Of a stretch of DNA of 64,000 bases, positions 9,651-18,124 are shown piece after piece. Position 1 is the stretch's first letter. Each line of letters opens with the position of its first letter. The stretch lies in the NCBI GenBank assembly GCA_011390635.1, contig JAABSA010000002.1, positions 62,308 through 126,307 on the forward strand. The letters run 5' to 3'. Both the position numbers and the translations under genes were made by a program. The notes under the pieces are model-generated. The model ran no database searches, was not told the origin of the DNA, and saw nothing but the letters and a program-made list of their open reading frames with translations. Source of the DNA: Desulfotignum sp. (GTDB taxonomy: Bacteria; Desulfobacterota; Desulfobacteria; Desulfobacterales; Desulfobacteraceae).

Positions 9651-10898
9651 TCATGAATTCATCAATTCAAGAAACTCTTTATTATCCTTTGTTCCCTGCA
9701 TTTTTTCAAGTAAAAACTGCATACTGTCCACAGAATTTAAACTGGATAACAACTTTCGCAAAATCCATACCCGGTTCAATGTCCCGGGATCCAGGAGCAG
9801 TTCTTCTTTTCTGGTGCCTGACTTGTTCATGTCAATGGCCGGGAATACCCGCTTATCCGCCAGTTTTCTGTCCAAAACCAGCTCCATGTTGCCGGTACCT
9901 TTGAATTCTTCAAAAATCACCTCATCCATCCGGCTGCCTGTATCCACCAGGGCTGTGGCAATGATGGTCAGGCTGCCACCGTCTTCAATGTTTCGGGCGG
10001 CACCGAAAAACCGCTTGGGCCGGTCCAGGGCATTGGAATCCACACCGCCGGACAAAATTTTTCCCGACGGCGGCATCACCGCATTATAAGCCCGGGCCAG
10101 GCGGGTAATGGAATCCAGAAGAATGACAACATCATGGCCCTGCTCCACTATGCGTTTGGCTTTTTCGATCACCATTTCCGCCACCTGCACATGACGTTCC
10201 GCCGGCTCGTCAAAGGTTGAACTGATCACCTCCGCATCCACGTGCCGGGTCATATCCGTGACCTCTTCAGGGCGTTCATCAATCAGAAGAATCATGGGAA
10301 CAATGCTTTTGTGGGATTTGATCATGGAATTGGCAATATTCTGGAGCAGCATGGTCTTACCGGCCTTGGGAGGAGAAACAATCAATCCCCGCTGACCAAA
10401 ACCGATGGGGCACATCAGATCGATAACCCGCATGGAATAATTGTCCGACTCCGCCTCAAGGTTCATTTTACGTTCCGGATACAAGGGCAGCAGGTTGTCA
10501 AACAAAATTGTTTCAGCCGCCAGTTCCGGGCTCTGGAAATTCACCGCCTCCACCTTGAGCAGGGCAAAATACCTTTCTGAATCCTTGGGCTGTCTCACCT
10601 GGCCGGAAATGGTATCCCCGGTTCTCAAATTAAACCGCCGGATCTGGGAGGGCGAAACATAAATGTCATCCGGGCCCGGCAGGTAATTATACCCCGGTGC
10701 CCGAAGAAAACCAAATCCATCAGGCAGGATCTCCAGGGTGCCTTCACCATACACCTGGCCGCTTTTTTCTAAATTGGCCTGGAGCAGTGCAAAAATCAAT
10801 TCCTGTTTTTTTAATCCACCTATGCCTTTGATATTGTTTTCTTTTGCAAGCTTGGTCAGCTCACTGATCTTCATTTTGTTAAGGTCTACAAGATTCAT
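9651..10898 (-). CDS. rho: Transcription termination factor Rho
   Basis: Hexameric RNA/DNA helicase. An N-terminal Rho-N helix bundle ([22 protein letters not shown]) is followed by the cold-shock-like RNA-binding domain ([33 protein letters not shown]). The ATPase has Walker [16 protein letters not shown], Walker [17 protein letters not shown], and the Q-loop and R-loop region. ATG at 10898 with GGGAG 5 nt upstream gives 415 aa; the track start (TTG at 10910) adds four residues. It heads the minus-strand block rho-rpmE-prfA-prmC. Confidence 0.98.
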   Translation of the reverse strand: MNLVDLNKMKISELTKLAKENNIKGIGGLKKQELIFALLQANLEKSGQVYGEGTLEILPDGFGFLRAPGYNYLPGPDDIYVSPSQIRRFNLRTGDTISGQVRQPKDSERYFALLKVEAVNFQSPELAAETILFDNLLPLYPERKMNLEAESDNYSMRVIDLMCPIGFGQRGLIVSPPKAGKTMLLQNIANSMIKSHKSIVPMILLIDERPEEVTDMTRHVDAEVISSTFDEPAERHVQVAEMVIEKAKRIVEQGHDVVILLDSITRLARAYNAVMPPSGKILSGGVDSNALDRPKRFFGAARNIEDGGSLTIIATALVDTGSRMDEVIFEEFKGTGNMELVLDRKLADKRVFPAIDMNKSGTRKEELLLDPGTLNRVWILRKLLSSLNSVDSMQFLLEKMQGTKDNKEFLELMNS

Positions 10899-10944
10899 CC
10901 GCGCTCCCAAAATGTTTGTTATTTTTTATAATTCCGATATGGTT

Positions 10945-10979
10945 TTTATGTTTTGCACAAGGATCATTGACAAGGATCA
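10945..10979 (-). promoter_or_regulatory. rho promoter overlapping a 10-bp direct repeat
   Basis: On the minus strand TTGTCA, a 17-nt spacer and CATAAA sit about 50 nt upstream of rho. On the plus strand ACAAGGATCA occurs twice with 3 bp between (10957-10966 and 10970-10979), and the second copy covers the -35 box. A repeated site at a promoter suggests a regulator or an attenuation element, but no known factor is assigned. Confidence 0.4.
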
Positions 10980-11084
10980 GTTGTTTATACGGGATACCTT
11001 TATGGTAGTCTGAAAATCGCAAACAAGTACGGAAAAACAGACAGATGGCTGGTATTTTCTGGATAACATATGACTAATAGTGCA

Positions 11085-11717
11085 TTAATATTTTCTTGTC
11101 AAGAATTGTTTTTTAATTTCAGCGTACATATCTGCAACAGATTCAAAGACTTCATTAGTCATGCCCTGATTATAAATCACATGGTCAGATTGTGCTATTT
11201 TTTTTTCCTGATCCATCTGCAATGATAATATTTTTTGGGCATCTTCAAGACCGACACCATCCCTTGCAGCGATTCTTTTTGCCAGCACATCATCCGGTGC
11301 CGCCACCGTCACGACGACATCAAATGCGTTTTGCATGCCTGTTTCAAACAGCAACGGCACTTCCACAGCACAGGCTCTTTCCCTGCCATAGACCGCGGTT
11401 TGCATCTGATGGAACAGGGCCTCAAAAATCAGGGGATGCAGCAGGGCCTCAAGCTGCCTGCGCAGCTCAGGCCGGTCCACCATCATATTTCGCAGTTTGG
11501 CTCTGTCCAGTGTTTTATCAGGCTTTACCACCTGCCGGCCAAAAATTTTCACCACCCCAGGGTATCCTTTCCGGCCCGGTGACACTACCTCTCGTGCAAT
11601 CTGATCACAGTCCAGGGTCACCAGTCCCAGGGATGCAAATGCCTTCAGAACCAGGCTTTTACCTGATCCGGCCGACCCGGTCACACCAATTTTTACAATG
11701 TCTGGTTGCTTCATCAT
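11085..11717 (-). CDS. coaE: Dephospho-CoA kinase
   Basis: Last step of coenzyme A synthesis: ATP-dependent phosphorylation of dephospho-CoA. P-loop IGVTGSAGSGKSLVLKAF is at residues ~10-27. Other family blocks are VTLDCDQIAREVVSPG, LHPLIFEAL and VEVPLLFETGMQNAFD. The length is 210 aa, normal. Two adjacent ATGs (11717, 11714) are possible and neither has a strong ribosome site. Divergent from ndk. The gene ends 186 bp upstream of rho in the same direction. Confidence 0.94.
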   Translation of the reverse strand: MMKQPDIVKIGVTGSAGSGKSLVLKAFASLGLVTLDCDQIAREVVSPGRKGYPGVVKIFGRQVVKPDKTLDRAKLRNMMVDRPELRRQLEALLHPLIFEALFHQMQTAVYGRERACAVEVPLLFETGMQNAFDVVVTVAAPDDVLAKRIAARDGVGLEDAQKILSLQMDQEKKIAQSDHVIYNQGMTNEVFESVADMYAEIKKQFLTRKY

Positions 11718-11856
11718 GTTGACTTATAATACATGGGTGTGATATTTAGCAACCCTGTTCGAGCAGTACCTGCTGTTTTGGGCCGGTGTATGACCTGATT
11801 CAGTTACCGGCTCAGGGTTGCCAATACCATAATATATACAGAAAGGAAGACCAAAC

Positions 11857-12276
11857 GTGGAAAGAACATTATCCATCATCAAACCCGACGGGGTTGCCAA
11901 AAACATCATCGGTGATGTCATCAAACGGTTTGAAACAGCAGGCATCAAAATTGCTGCCATGAAAATGCTCCAATTAACCAAATCCCAGGCCAAGGGGTTT
12001 TATGCCGTACACAAGGAGCGCCCGTTTTTTGACAGCCTTACCGATTTCATGACCTCGGGCCCCATCGTGGTCATGGTCCTGGAAGGTGAAGACGTAATCG
12101 CTAAAAACCGCAAACTCATGGGCGCCACCAATTTCAAGGAAGCGGAACAAGGCACCATTCGGCGCGAATATGCCACAGACATTGAAAAAAATGTGGTCCA
12201 TGGATCCGATGCCTCCGAAACCGCAGCCTTTGAAATCAGCTACTTTTTCAACAACCTGGAGATCCAGGCAAGATAG
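11857..12276 (+). CDS. ndk: Nucleoside diphosphate kinase
   Basis: Balances NTP and dNTP pools. Starts [23 protein letters not shown] carries the phospho-His. The length is 139 aa, standard. The start codon is GTG at 11857 with AGGAAG 8 nt upstream. Single gene, divergent from coaE and convergent with the PPC-domain gene. Confidence 0.98.
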   Translation: MERTLSIIKPDGVAKNIIGDVIKRFETAGIKIAAMKMLQLTKSQAKGFYAVHKERPFFDSLTDFMTSGPIVVMVLEGEDVIAKNRKLMGATNFKEAEQGTIRREYATDIEKNVVHGSDASETAAFEISYFFNNLEIQAR

Positions 12277-12297
12277 ATTCCCTTGCTTCAGGGAATC
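12276..12297. terminator. Hairpin between convergent ndk and PPC gene
   Basis: GATTCCCT and AGGGAATC pair around a 6-nt loop exactly where the two convergent genes end. No T-run follows on either side, so efficient termination is not certain. Confidence 0.4.
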
Positions 12298-12731
12298 AGC
12301 AGATCAAATCCCGTGACAGCATCTTTTTTGCGCATCCCGGTGGATCCTGTCAGTTCATGGATGATGACTTCCATCACCTGCCATACCATCACCCCTTTGC
12401 GGATGCACCCGGTGATGGTATTGTCCCCTCTGCCGCATGCCATGTGCATGTGCAGTACAGGGTTACCTGCTTCATCGGGAAAAAGGGTGCCTGTGCCGGT
12501 TACTTCATGGACATCATCCAGAACATGGGTTTTCGGGTGTATGGGAAACCGCCTGCCCTGTTCCGGACCGGTCACAAGGACACTGCCCTTGTCTGCCCCG
12601 CCCAGGACCATCAGGAATGCTGCCTGAATGTTTTGCTTTCGGGCAAATGTTTCAATTGCTTCATGGACCACATCCCCGTCTTCCAACCGGATCACAAATA
12701 CCCGCCCATTTTGTGCTTCAGAATATTTCAT
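12288..12731 (-). CDS. PPC/DUF296 domain protein
   Basis: Single-domain member of the plant-and-prokaryote-conserved (PPC, DUF296) family, 147 aa. Visible are FVIRLEDGDVVHEAIETFARKQNI at the start, GGADKGSVLV, and HMHMACGRGDNTITGCI. The clustered His residues match the metal site known in prokaryotic members. Prokaryotic function is unclear; homologues have been called DNA-binding from plant AT-hook relatives, but no AT-hook is present here. ATG at 12731 is chosen over 12758. It lies 75 bp downstream of larE in the same direction. Confidence 0.8.
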   Translation of the reverse strand: MKYSEAQNGRVFVIRLEDGDVVHEAIETFARKQNIQAAFLMVLGGADKGSVLVTGPEQGRRFPIHPKTHVLDDVHEVTGTGTLFPDEAGNPVLHMHMACGRGDNTITGCIRKGVMVWQVMEVIIHELTGSTGMRKKDAVTGFDLLIP

Positions 12732-12806
12732 GGTCTTTTTTTCTCGTGTGCTGAACACCTGCTTGTAATTATCATGCCTGAAATCCCTTGTCCAATTTTG
12801 CCGGAT

Positions 12807-13628
12807 TCATTTTTTAGCCGGATTCATTTTTCCGGTCCGGTACCCGTCCATATCCAGGCTCACAAAGGAGAACCCAACCTCCTTGAGCCCGCCTGAAATC
12901 TGTTGCCGCATTTGCATCATGGAAACCATGGACATGTCATCGGTTTCAATGCGGGCCAGTCTGCCATGGCACCGCACCCGGACATGGGCAATCCCCAATG
13001 ATTTTATGAAAATTTCCGCCTGTTCAATGCGGTGAAGTGCTTGTTTGGTGATCACAGTCCCAAACGGGATCCGGGTAGCCAGGCAGGACTGAGACGGCAG
13101 ATCCCAGGTAGCAAGCCCTATCTGTTTTGAACAGATGCGGATTTCTCGTTTTGAAAATCCTGCATCCAGCAGCGGGGCCTCAAACCCCAGTTCTCCGGCC
13201 GCCTTCATACCCGGCCTGAAATCCGCCAGATCATCGGTATTCACCCCGTGCAGCACATGGGCAATCTTTGCCCTGTCGGCAGCATCTTTTATCAAAGTGA
13301 ACACGGCTGTTTTACAATGATAGCAGCGTTCAGGGAGATTTTCTATCACCTTTTTATCCTTGAGGATATCCGCTGTCAGGACCTGATGTTCCACACCCAG
13401 ATTCTGTGCGATCTGCCCTGCCCGCAATATTTCTTCTCTTGTTACGAACGCAGAATCCACGGTCACCGCTACCAGACGTTCCAATGCTGATGCAGCCGCC
13501 ACTGCCAGCAGAAAGGCTGAATCCACGCCGCCGGAAAATGCTACTGCAGCAGTTTTCATACGCTGTAACCCGGCTTTGAGCACCGGTAATTTTTCATCAC
13601 AGCCCGGCTGTGTTTTGTCGGTCATCAT
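12807..13628 (-). CDS. larE: LarE-type ATP-dependent sacrificial sulfurtransferase
   Basis: PP-loop enzyme (AVAFSGGVDSAFLLAVA, residues ~28-44) that in Lactobacillus adenylates and thiolates pyridinium biscarboxylate for the nickel-pincer cofactor. The RCYHCKTAVF motif and SQSCLATRIPFG carry the conserved Cys residues. The track start at 13799 runs antisense through tRNA-Gln and must be wrong. Three consecutive ATGs (13631, 13628, 13625) follow AGAGG; I take the middle one. No larA, larB or larC is in the window, so the client enzyme is unknown. Confidence 0.85.
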   Translation of the reverse strand: MMTDKTQPGCDEKLPVLKAGLQRMKTAAVAFSGGVDSAFLLAVAAASALERLVAVTVDSAFVTREEILRAGQIAQNLGVEHQVLTADILKDKKVIENLPERCYHCKTAVFTLIKDAADRAKIAHVLHGVNTDDLADFRPGMKAAGELGFEAPLLDAGFSKREIRICSKQIGLATWDLPSQSCLATRIPFGTVITKQALHRIEQAEIFIKSLGIAHVRVRCHGRLARIETDDMSMVSMMQMRQQISGGLKEVGFSFVSLDMDGYRTGKMNPAKK

Positions 13629-13705
13629 CATATACCTCTTTATGGGATTGCCCTTACCGGGGTGACATCTGCATCTTCCGCGGAAGGCAAGTTTCCAGAA
13701 AATCC

Positions 13706-13734
13706 TTGACACCATTGGGCCTTTGGTGTATAAA
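13706..13734 (+). promoter_or_regulatory. Promoter of tRNA-Gln
   Basis: TTGACA, a 17-nt spacer and TATAAA end 20 bp before the tRNA. This is the closest match to a consensus sigma-70 promoter in the window. Confidence 0.75.
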
Positions 13735-13754
13735 CCCCGGACATTCAATGATGG

Positions 13755-13828
13755 TGGGTGATCGTCCAATGGCAGGACTACGGACTCTGACTCCGTCAAT
13801 CTAGGTTCGAATCCTAGTCACCCAGCCA
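13755..13828 (+). tRNA. glnT: tRNA-Gln(CUG)
   Basis: A complete 74-nt cloverleaf. Acceptor arms TGGGTGA/TCACCCA pair fully. The anticodon stem is ACGGA/TCCGT around loop CTCTGAC, giving anticodon CUG. The T-arm is CTAGG TTCGAAT CCTAG. CCA is encoded. It matches the bacterial tRNA-Gln pattern. A terminator follows closely, so it is a monocistronic tRNA. Confidence 0.96.
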
Positions 13829-13837
13829 ATATTATCA

Positions 13838-13878
13838 AGGGGTTTCAGCTTCGGTTGTAAACCCCCTTTTTTGTTTTT
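13838..13878 (+). terminator. Rho-independent terminator after tRNA-Gln
   Basis: AGGGGTTT pairs with AAACCCCCT (one extra C) around a 13-nt loop, followed by TTTTTTGTTTTT. Confidence 0.85.
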
Positions 13879-14481
13879 CCCGCCCGTGTAAGAACCATGT
13901 AAGCAAATTTGATCAATACAAAAACCCTTTCTAACCCATCCATGAAAATAAATTTCTCGGGAGGACTGCTCCGATAATTTAACCTGAATCCATGCCCCTT
14001 TTCCGTCAACCGGCCTGTCTCAGGCGTGGCAGTGCTTTACGCAGATAACAGTTTACTGGCTGTGTCCCAGTACGGTAACAATACCGGCTGATGACAGCTG
14101 TCTTTTACCACAGGCGGACATGATCTGGAAATCAACTTGTGCCTGATCTTGTGCCTGGTCTTTTTTGGCGAAGGGTTCAGACCGACTCCCCCAGGCCCAC
14201 TATAAACCGCATACGCATGTCGATTTTCAGAAATGTTATATGAAACACTGACTCCCTATCATGGGGAACTGTATCATTCAAGAATAACTTTTTCTCACGG
14301 CATCTTGTGTTGCATAATTGTCTTCTGCCAGTAAGCTGCGAAAGATAGAATCCTGTTTTAATACTTGACAAACATCATGTGAAACAATAGGTAGATTCTG
14401 AGCAGATGGATGTATTTGCTGTTTTTTAAGGTGATGAATACCTGCACCCAGATACAAAAAACCCGTTGAAAGGAAAGCCGG
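13879..14481. other. 600-bp stretch without a convincing gene
   Basis: No ORF over 64 codons, and the one in the track (14177-14371, minus) has no family features. There is no integrase-like text, although this is just downstream of a tRNA. A TTGACA at 14365 with a poor -10 (TAGGTA, 17-nt spacer) may drive the PilZ gene. Confidence 0.6.
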
Positions 14482-15144
14482 ATGGAGGAAATGGAAGGCA
14501 TACTGGAACTAAGTGATACTGAAGGCATTTATATTGATATCGGCACCCAGGTGTACATTGATATTGACGGTGTTGATTTTTCCGTTACCAGTATTTTTGT
14601 CGGTCTGCTGAAAAATGAATTCCTGATTGTCACCCTTCCCAGAAGGTATCGAAGCGTTAAAAACAAATTGTACCCCGGCAGCAAAATGGTGGTCAGATAT
14701 CTGTATGACGGCTGCGTATTTGCCTTCCAGACTACTGTGATAGAGATCCTGACCAATCCCATCCGTACCCTTGCCCTTGAGTACCCCAAAATAGTCCAGC
14801 AGCGGGAACTGCGGATAATCAAGCGCAACAACGTGGTGATTCCCGGCCGGGTAGAAGCCAGAAAGACCGAATTTCCCATCGTGATATTCGATATCAGCAA
14901 AAAAGGCTGCAGGTTTTCCTACCATGACACCAAAAATATCACCATCCTCAAGGAAGGAGACATTTTACGGGTTTACTGCCGGCTGCCGGGTGTATCAGAG
15001 GAAATTGGTGCCATGGCCATTGTCAGAAATGTCAAACGCGAACAAAAACAGATCTCTGTGGGAACCAAATTTCAGGATATCACCAAGACATTTTTAACGC
15101 CTTTGATGCATTTTCTGTTCGCCATAGAAGGATACAAAAGATAA
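14482..15144 (+). CDS. PilZ-domain protein, YcgR-like (c-di-GMP effector)
   Basis: 220 aa, soluble, two domains. The first ~105 residues (TQVYIDIDGVDFSVTSIFVGL...) resemble the PilZN/YcgR N-terminal domain. The rest is PilZ: an Arg-rich RELRIIKRNNVVIPG at the domain junction and DISKKG, the D-x-S-x-x-G signature. Such proteins bind cyclic di-GMP and usually act on flagellar motors or other outputs. The Arg motif is not the textbook RRxxxR, so binding strength is uncertain. Isolated gene with ribosome site AAGGA 11 nt before ATG. No flagellar genes nearby. Confidence 0.8.
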   Translation: MEEMEGILELSDTEGIYIDIGTQVYIDIDGVDFSVTSIFVGLLKNEFLIVTLPRRYRSVKNKLYPGSKMVVRYLYDGCVFAFQTTVIEILTNPIRTLALEYPKIVQQRELRIIKRNNVVIPGRVEARKTEFPIVIFDISKKGCRFSYHDTKNITILKEGDILRVYCRLPGVSEEIGAMAIVRNVKREQKQISVGTKFQDITKTFLTPLMHFLFAIEGYKR

Positions 15145-15214
15145 GCCCGCAACCATTTTCAATCCTGCCGATGCCCGGACACAGGTCGTAGGATACATCT
15201 TTTCCGACCCGGTC

Positions 15215-15388
15215 CTATCCCCATCCGTTATTGGCATCTGATTTTATATCAAGCCGTTTGAAATAGGGTTTGATGTCAAGCAGCGGGGTGTTGTCCAGCA
15301 CATCAATGCCGCTGATATCCAGGCGGCTGCCTAAGATGTGTTTGAGCCGGACAGTGCTCAGCCCGATGGGATGAAATATAATGTCCAT
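15215..15388 (-). pseudogene. TrmO-family remnant with internal deletion
   Basis: The 57-aa product begins MDIIFHPIG and continues directly as LSTVRLKHILGSRLDISGIDVLDNTPLLDIKPYF. The tail is the conserved end of TrmO/TsaA (UPF0066) proteins, normally preceded by ...RPNPIGLS. The head resembles the true N-terminus of the family (xxPIGxIHSP). About 70-80 residues, including the SAM-binding part, are absent. The pattern fits an in-frame deletion between the two PIG-coding sites. ATG at 15388 has AGGAG; the track start at 15421 is less likely. Last in the ABC operon. Probably non-functional as a tRNA m6t6A methyltransferase. Confidence 0.65.
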
Positions 15389-15421
15389 GATTTCTCCTGT
15401 TTTCATATCGGGTTTTTGCAT

Positions 15422-17236
15422 CTATCGGTACACCTGTGACATGCCCTGAGGGGTATCACTCAGTCCCCTGGCGCTGTTGATGAGCATTTTTGTGTACTGG
15501 TGGCCGGGGTGGTTGATGATCCGGGCGGCCGGACCTGTTTCAATGATCCGGCCGTCGACCATGACACCTATGCGGTCGGCCACTTTCCGGGCCAGGCCGA
15601 TATTGTGAGTGACAAAGAGCATGGTCAGCCCCTTTTCGATCTGCAGGCCCAGAAGCATTTTAAGCACCTTGGCCTGGACACTGGGATCCAGGGCGCTGGT
15701 GGGTTCATCAGCAATGAGCAGGTCCGGGTCATGTACCAGTGCCCGGGCCAGACAGACACGCTGGATGGCGCCCATGTTCAATTCATGGGGATATCGCTGT
15801 AAAAATTCCGGTGCAGTGGAAAGTCTGACATCGGACAAGGCTCTCAACACCCTGGAATGGATTTTTTCCGTGCGGGTTTCCATCTTATGTATGCGCAACG
15901 GTTCCGCCACAATATCAAACACCGTAAACCGGTGACTGACTGATTCAGCAGGGTTCTGGTAAATCACCCCGATTTTCGGTGCCAGGGATGTAAACTCTTT
16001 TTTTACCCATATGTCCATATCCCTGCCCTGAAATATACGCTTTCCCTGGTCCGGTATAATCGCTGCTGCTGCAATCATAGCCAGGGTGGTCTTGCCGGAG
16101 CCTGTTTCCCCCACCAGGCAGAACACCTCTCCGGCCATAAGGGTCAGGTCTGTAGGGGCCAGGGCCTTGATGGGGCCATAGGATTTGGCCACCTGCTCAA
16201 AACAGAGCAGCTGGGCGATACCGCCCCGCAGGCACCGTACCTGATGATCGCCACTTGGCATAATCGCAATCTCGTCTCTGGTGCAGGCTTCGACAGCCTG
16301 GGTACACCGGGGCTGAAAAAGACATCCCCGGGGCGGGGCATGGCCTCCCTGGTGAAAAGAATCCGGTGCCGCCACATGGGTGTGCACATGGTCTGTGCCG
16401 CTTTCCCCGGCATGGGCATGGACCATCCGGTAGAATGCATCCCCTCTGATGCCGCCCAGATCCCGCACCGCGTCCATGGCGGGAAATGCCCGGGCCAGGG
16501 CCAGGGTATAGGGATGAGAAGGATTTTCCAGCAGATCCCTGCCGGGCAGATGTTCCATGATCTGTCCCAGATACAGCACGACAATGTCATCGGCCAGTGC
16601 CTGGGCCAGATCCAGGTCATGGGTAATGAGCAGAATGGTTTTGCCCCGGACACGAAGATCCTGGATCACCCGGGCTATGAACGCTTTGGTCATGGCATCC
16701 AGAGCCGCTGTGGGTTCATCCAGAATAACCAGGGGCGGGTCCAGGATCAGGGCCATGGCAAGCAACCCCCGCTGGGCCTGTCCCCCGCTGAGCTCATGGG
16801 GATACCGCCGGGCCATTTCCGGTGCAAGCCCCATATGGGCCAGCATATCAACAGCCTTTGCCATGGCTTTTTTGCGGGGAGTGCCTTTGAGGACCAAAGG
16901 TTCCGCCACCTGGTCAACCAGACGGTGCACCGGATTGAAAGTGGCGGTCCCGTTTTGAAATACCATGGCTGCTGTTGACCAGCGAAGGGTGTTCATCCTG
17001 GCTTCATCCAGGTCCGGGACATTGTCCCGGTCCAGTAAAATCTGTCCCCGGAGCCGGGCATTATCCGGCAAAAGACCCATTATTGCTTTGCCCAGGGTGG
17101 TTTTGCCGCAGCCAGATTCCCCCACCATGGCCGTAATCCTGCCGGGGTGCAGGGTCAGGTCCAACCGGTCCAGGGCCAGGAGGGAATGGTTTTCTTCCAG
17201 GTAACTTACCCGCAGATTTTGTATATGTACTTGCAA
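15422..17236 (-). CDS. Fused double ATPase of an Opp/Dpp/Nik-type ABC importer
   Basis: 604 aa with two nucleotide-binding domains, like DppD joined to DppF. NBD1: Walker A VGESGCGKTTL, signature LSGGQAQR, Walker B LVILDEPT. The linker carries the Opp-family Cys motif (CLFQPRCTQAVEAC) after a His-rich patch (MVHAHAGESGTDHVHTH). NBD2: Walker A VGETGSGKTTL and Walker B LLIADEPTSALDPS, but the signature reads LNMGAIQR instead of LSGGQ. One NBD may thus be weak. Downstream of both permeases. Substrate unknown; peptide or nickel-chelate importers are the closest class. Confidence 0.9.
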   Translation of the reverse strand: MQVHIQNLRVSYLEENHSLLALDRLDLTLHPGRITAMVGESGCGKTTLGKAIMGLLPDNARLRGQILLDRDNVPDLDEARMNTLRWSTAAMVFQNGTATFNPVHRLVDQVAEPLVLKGTPRKKAMAKAVDMLAHMGLAPEMARRYPHELSGGQAQRGLLAMALILDPPLVILDEPTAALDAMTKAFIARVIQDLRVRGKTILLITHDLDLAQALADDIVVLYLGQIMEHLPGRDLLENPSHPYTLALARAFPAMDAVRDLGGIRGDAFYRMVHAHAGESGTDHVHTHVAAPDSFHQGGHAPPRGCLFQPRCTQAVEACTRDEIAIMPSGDHQVRCLRGGIAQLLCFEQVAKSYGPIKALAPTDLTLMAGEVFCLVGETGSGKTTLAMIAAAAIIPDQGKRIFQGRDMDIWVKKEFTSLAPKIGVIYQNPAESVSHRFTVFDIVAEPLRIHKMETRTEKIHSRVLRALSDVRLSTAPEFLQRYPHELNMGAIQRVCLARALVHDPDLLIADEPTSALDPSVQAKVLKMLLGLQIEKGLTMLFVTHNIGLARKVADRIGVMVDGRIIETGPAARIINHPGHQYTKMLINSARGLSDTPQGMSQVYR

Positions 17237-17284
17237 TGTGATATCTACCTTTACCTGTATGTTGTCCTTGCTGGTATGAAGCCT

Positions 17285-18124
17285 TTACACAGATTCCTGT
17301 AACCGCGGATCAAAGATCTTTTCCAGGCTGATGGTCAAAAAAGTTGCCCCCATAATCAGCAGGGACAAAAGCAATATGGGCGGGACAAGCCAGTTGGCCC
17401 AGATGTCCAAGTAATAATATTTCAATGCATAACTGATCATCAGGCCCAAAGATTTCTGGGCCGGATCAAAAAGCCCCAGAAATGCCAGGGAGGCCTCCAT
17501 AAAAACCGCCATACGGATCTTGGCGGCAAAATTTATCAGATACAGCGGAAATAGTTCAGGCATCAGGTGCCGAAAAATGACATATCTGTTTGATCCGCCC
17601 ATGCGCCGGGCTGCCGTGATATGCAGGCTGTTTTTCAAAGTTAGCGCCTGGGCCCGGATTCCCCTGGCCGTGGTAGGCCAGGTCAGGGCCGCCAGGGTCA
17701 AAGCCAGCACCGCAGATGGCGGACGAAAAAACGCAGCCAGCAGTATCAGAATCATTACTGCAGGAATGGCCAGTACAATGTCTGCCAGCCGCATGAAAAA
17801 CTGATCGATCCATCCCCCCATCCACGCAGACACAAGACCGATGCCTCCCCCCAGGATCAGCCCTGCAATGGCGGCAATCAGACCAAAGACCACAGTGTTT
17901 CGCAATCCCCATAACAGTTCGGACAATATATCCATCCCCCCGTCATTGATGCCCAGCCAGTGATGGGCTGACGGCGGGCTCAAGGGCACGAACCCGGTGT
18001 CATGGGGATCCCAGGGAACCAGGAGCGGTCCGATAAATGCCCCGAAAAAAACAAGCACCAGCAGGGTAGACCCGATGATAAACCAGGGATCTTTTTTTAT
18101 CCTGGGGCCTGCGTCAAGATGCAT
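17285..18124 (-). CDS. ABC permease, DppC/NikC type
   Basis: 279-aa membrane protein with about six hydrophobic segments. It has the OppC-type N-terminus (a short cytoplasmic lead, then FIIGSTLLVLVFFGAFIGPLLVPWDP) and the BPD-transport EAA region (ITAARRMGGSNRYVIFRHLMPEL). HHWLGINDGGMDILSELLWGLR is a typical NikC/DppC block. ATG at 18124 lies inside the end of the partner permease (11-bp overlap). Works with the upstream DppB-like subunit and the fused ATPase. Confidence 0.92.
   Translation of the reverse strand: MHLDAGPRIKKDPWFIIGSTLLVLVFFGAFIGPLLVPWDPHDTGFVPLSPPSAHHWLGINDGGMDILSELLWGLRNTVVFGLIAAIAGLILGGGIGLVSAWMGGWIDQFFMRLADIVLAIPAVMILILLAAFFRPPSAVLALTLAALTWPTTARGIRAQALTLKNSLHITAARRMGGSNRYVIFRHLMPELFPLYLINFAAKIRMAVFMEASLAFLGLFDPAQKSLGLMISYALKYYYLDIWANWLVPPILLLSLLIMGATFLTISLEKIFDPRLQESV

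Noticed and set aside
13629-13799. N-terminal extension of larE in the ORF track
   Set aside because: It runs antisense through the tRNA-Gln gene and its promoter, and lacks similarity to LarE; the ATG cluster at 13625-13631 has a ribosome site.
13879-14481. Possible integrated element downstream of tRNA-Gln
   Set aside because: No integrase-like sequence, no repeat of the tRNA 3' end found in the following kilobases, and the tRNA has an intact terminator.
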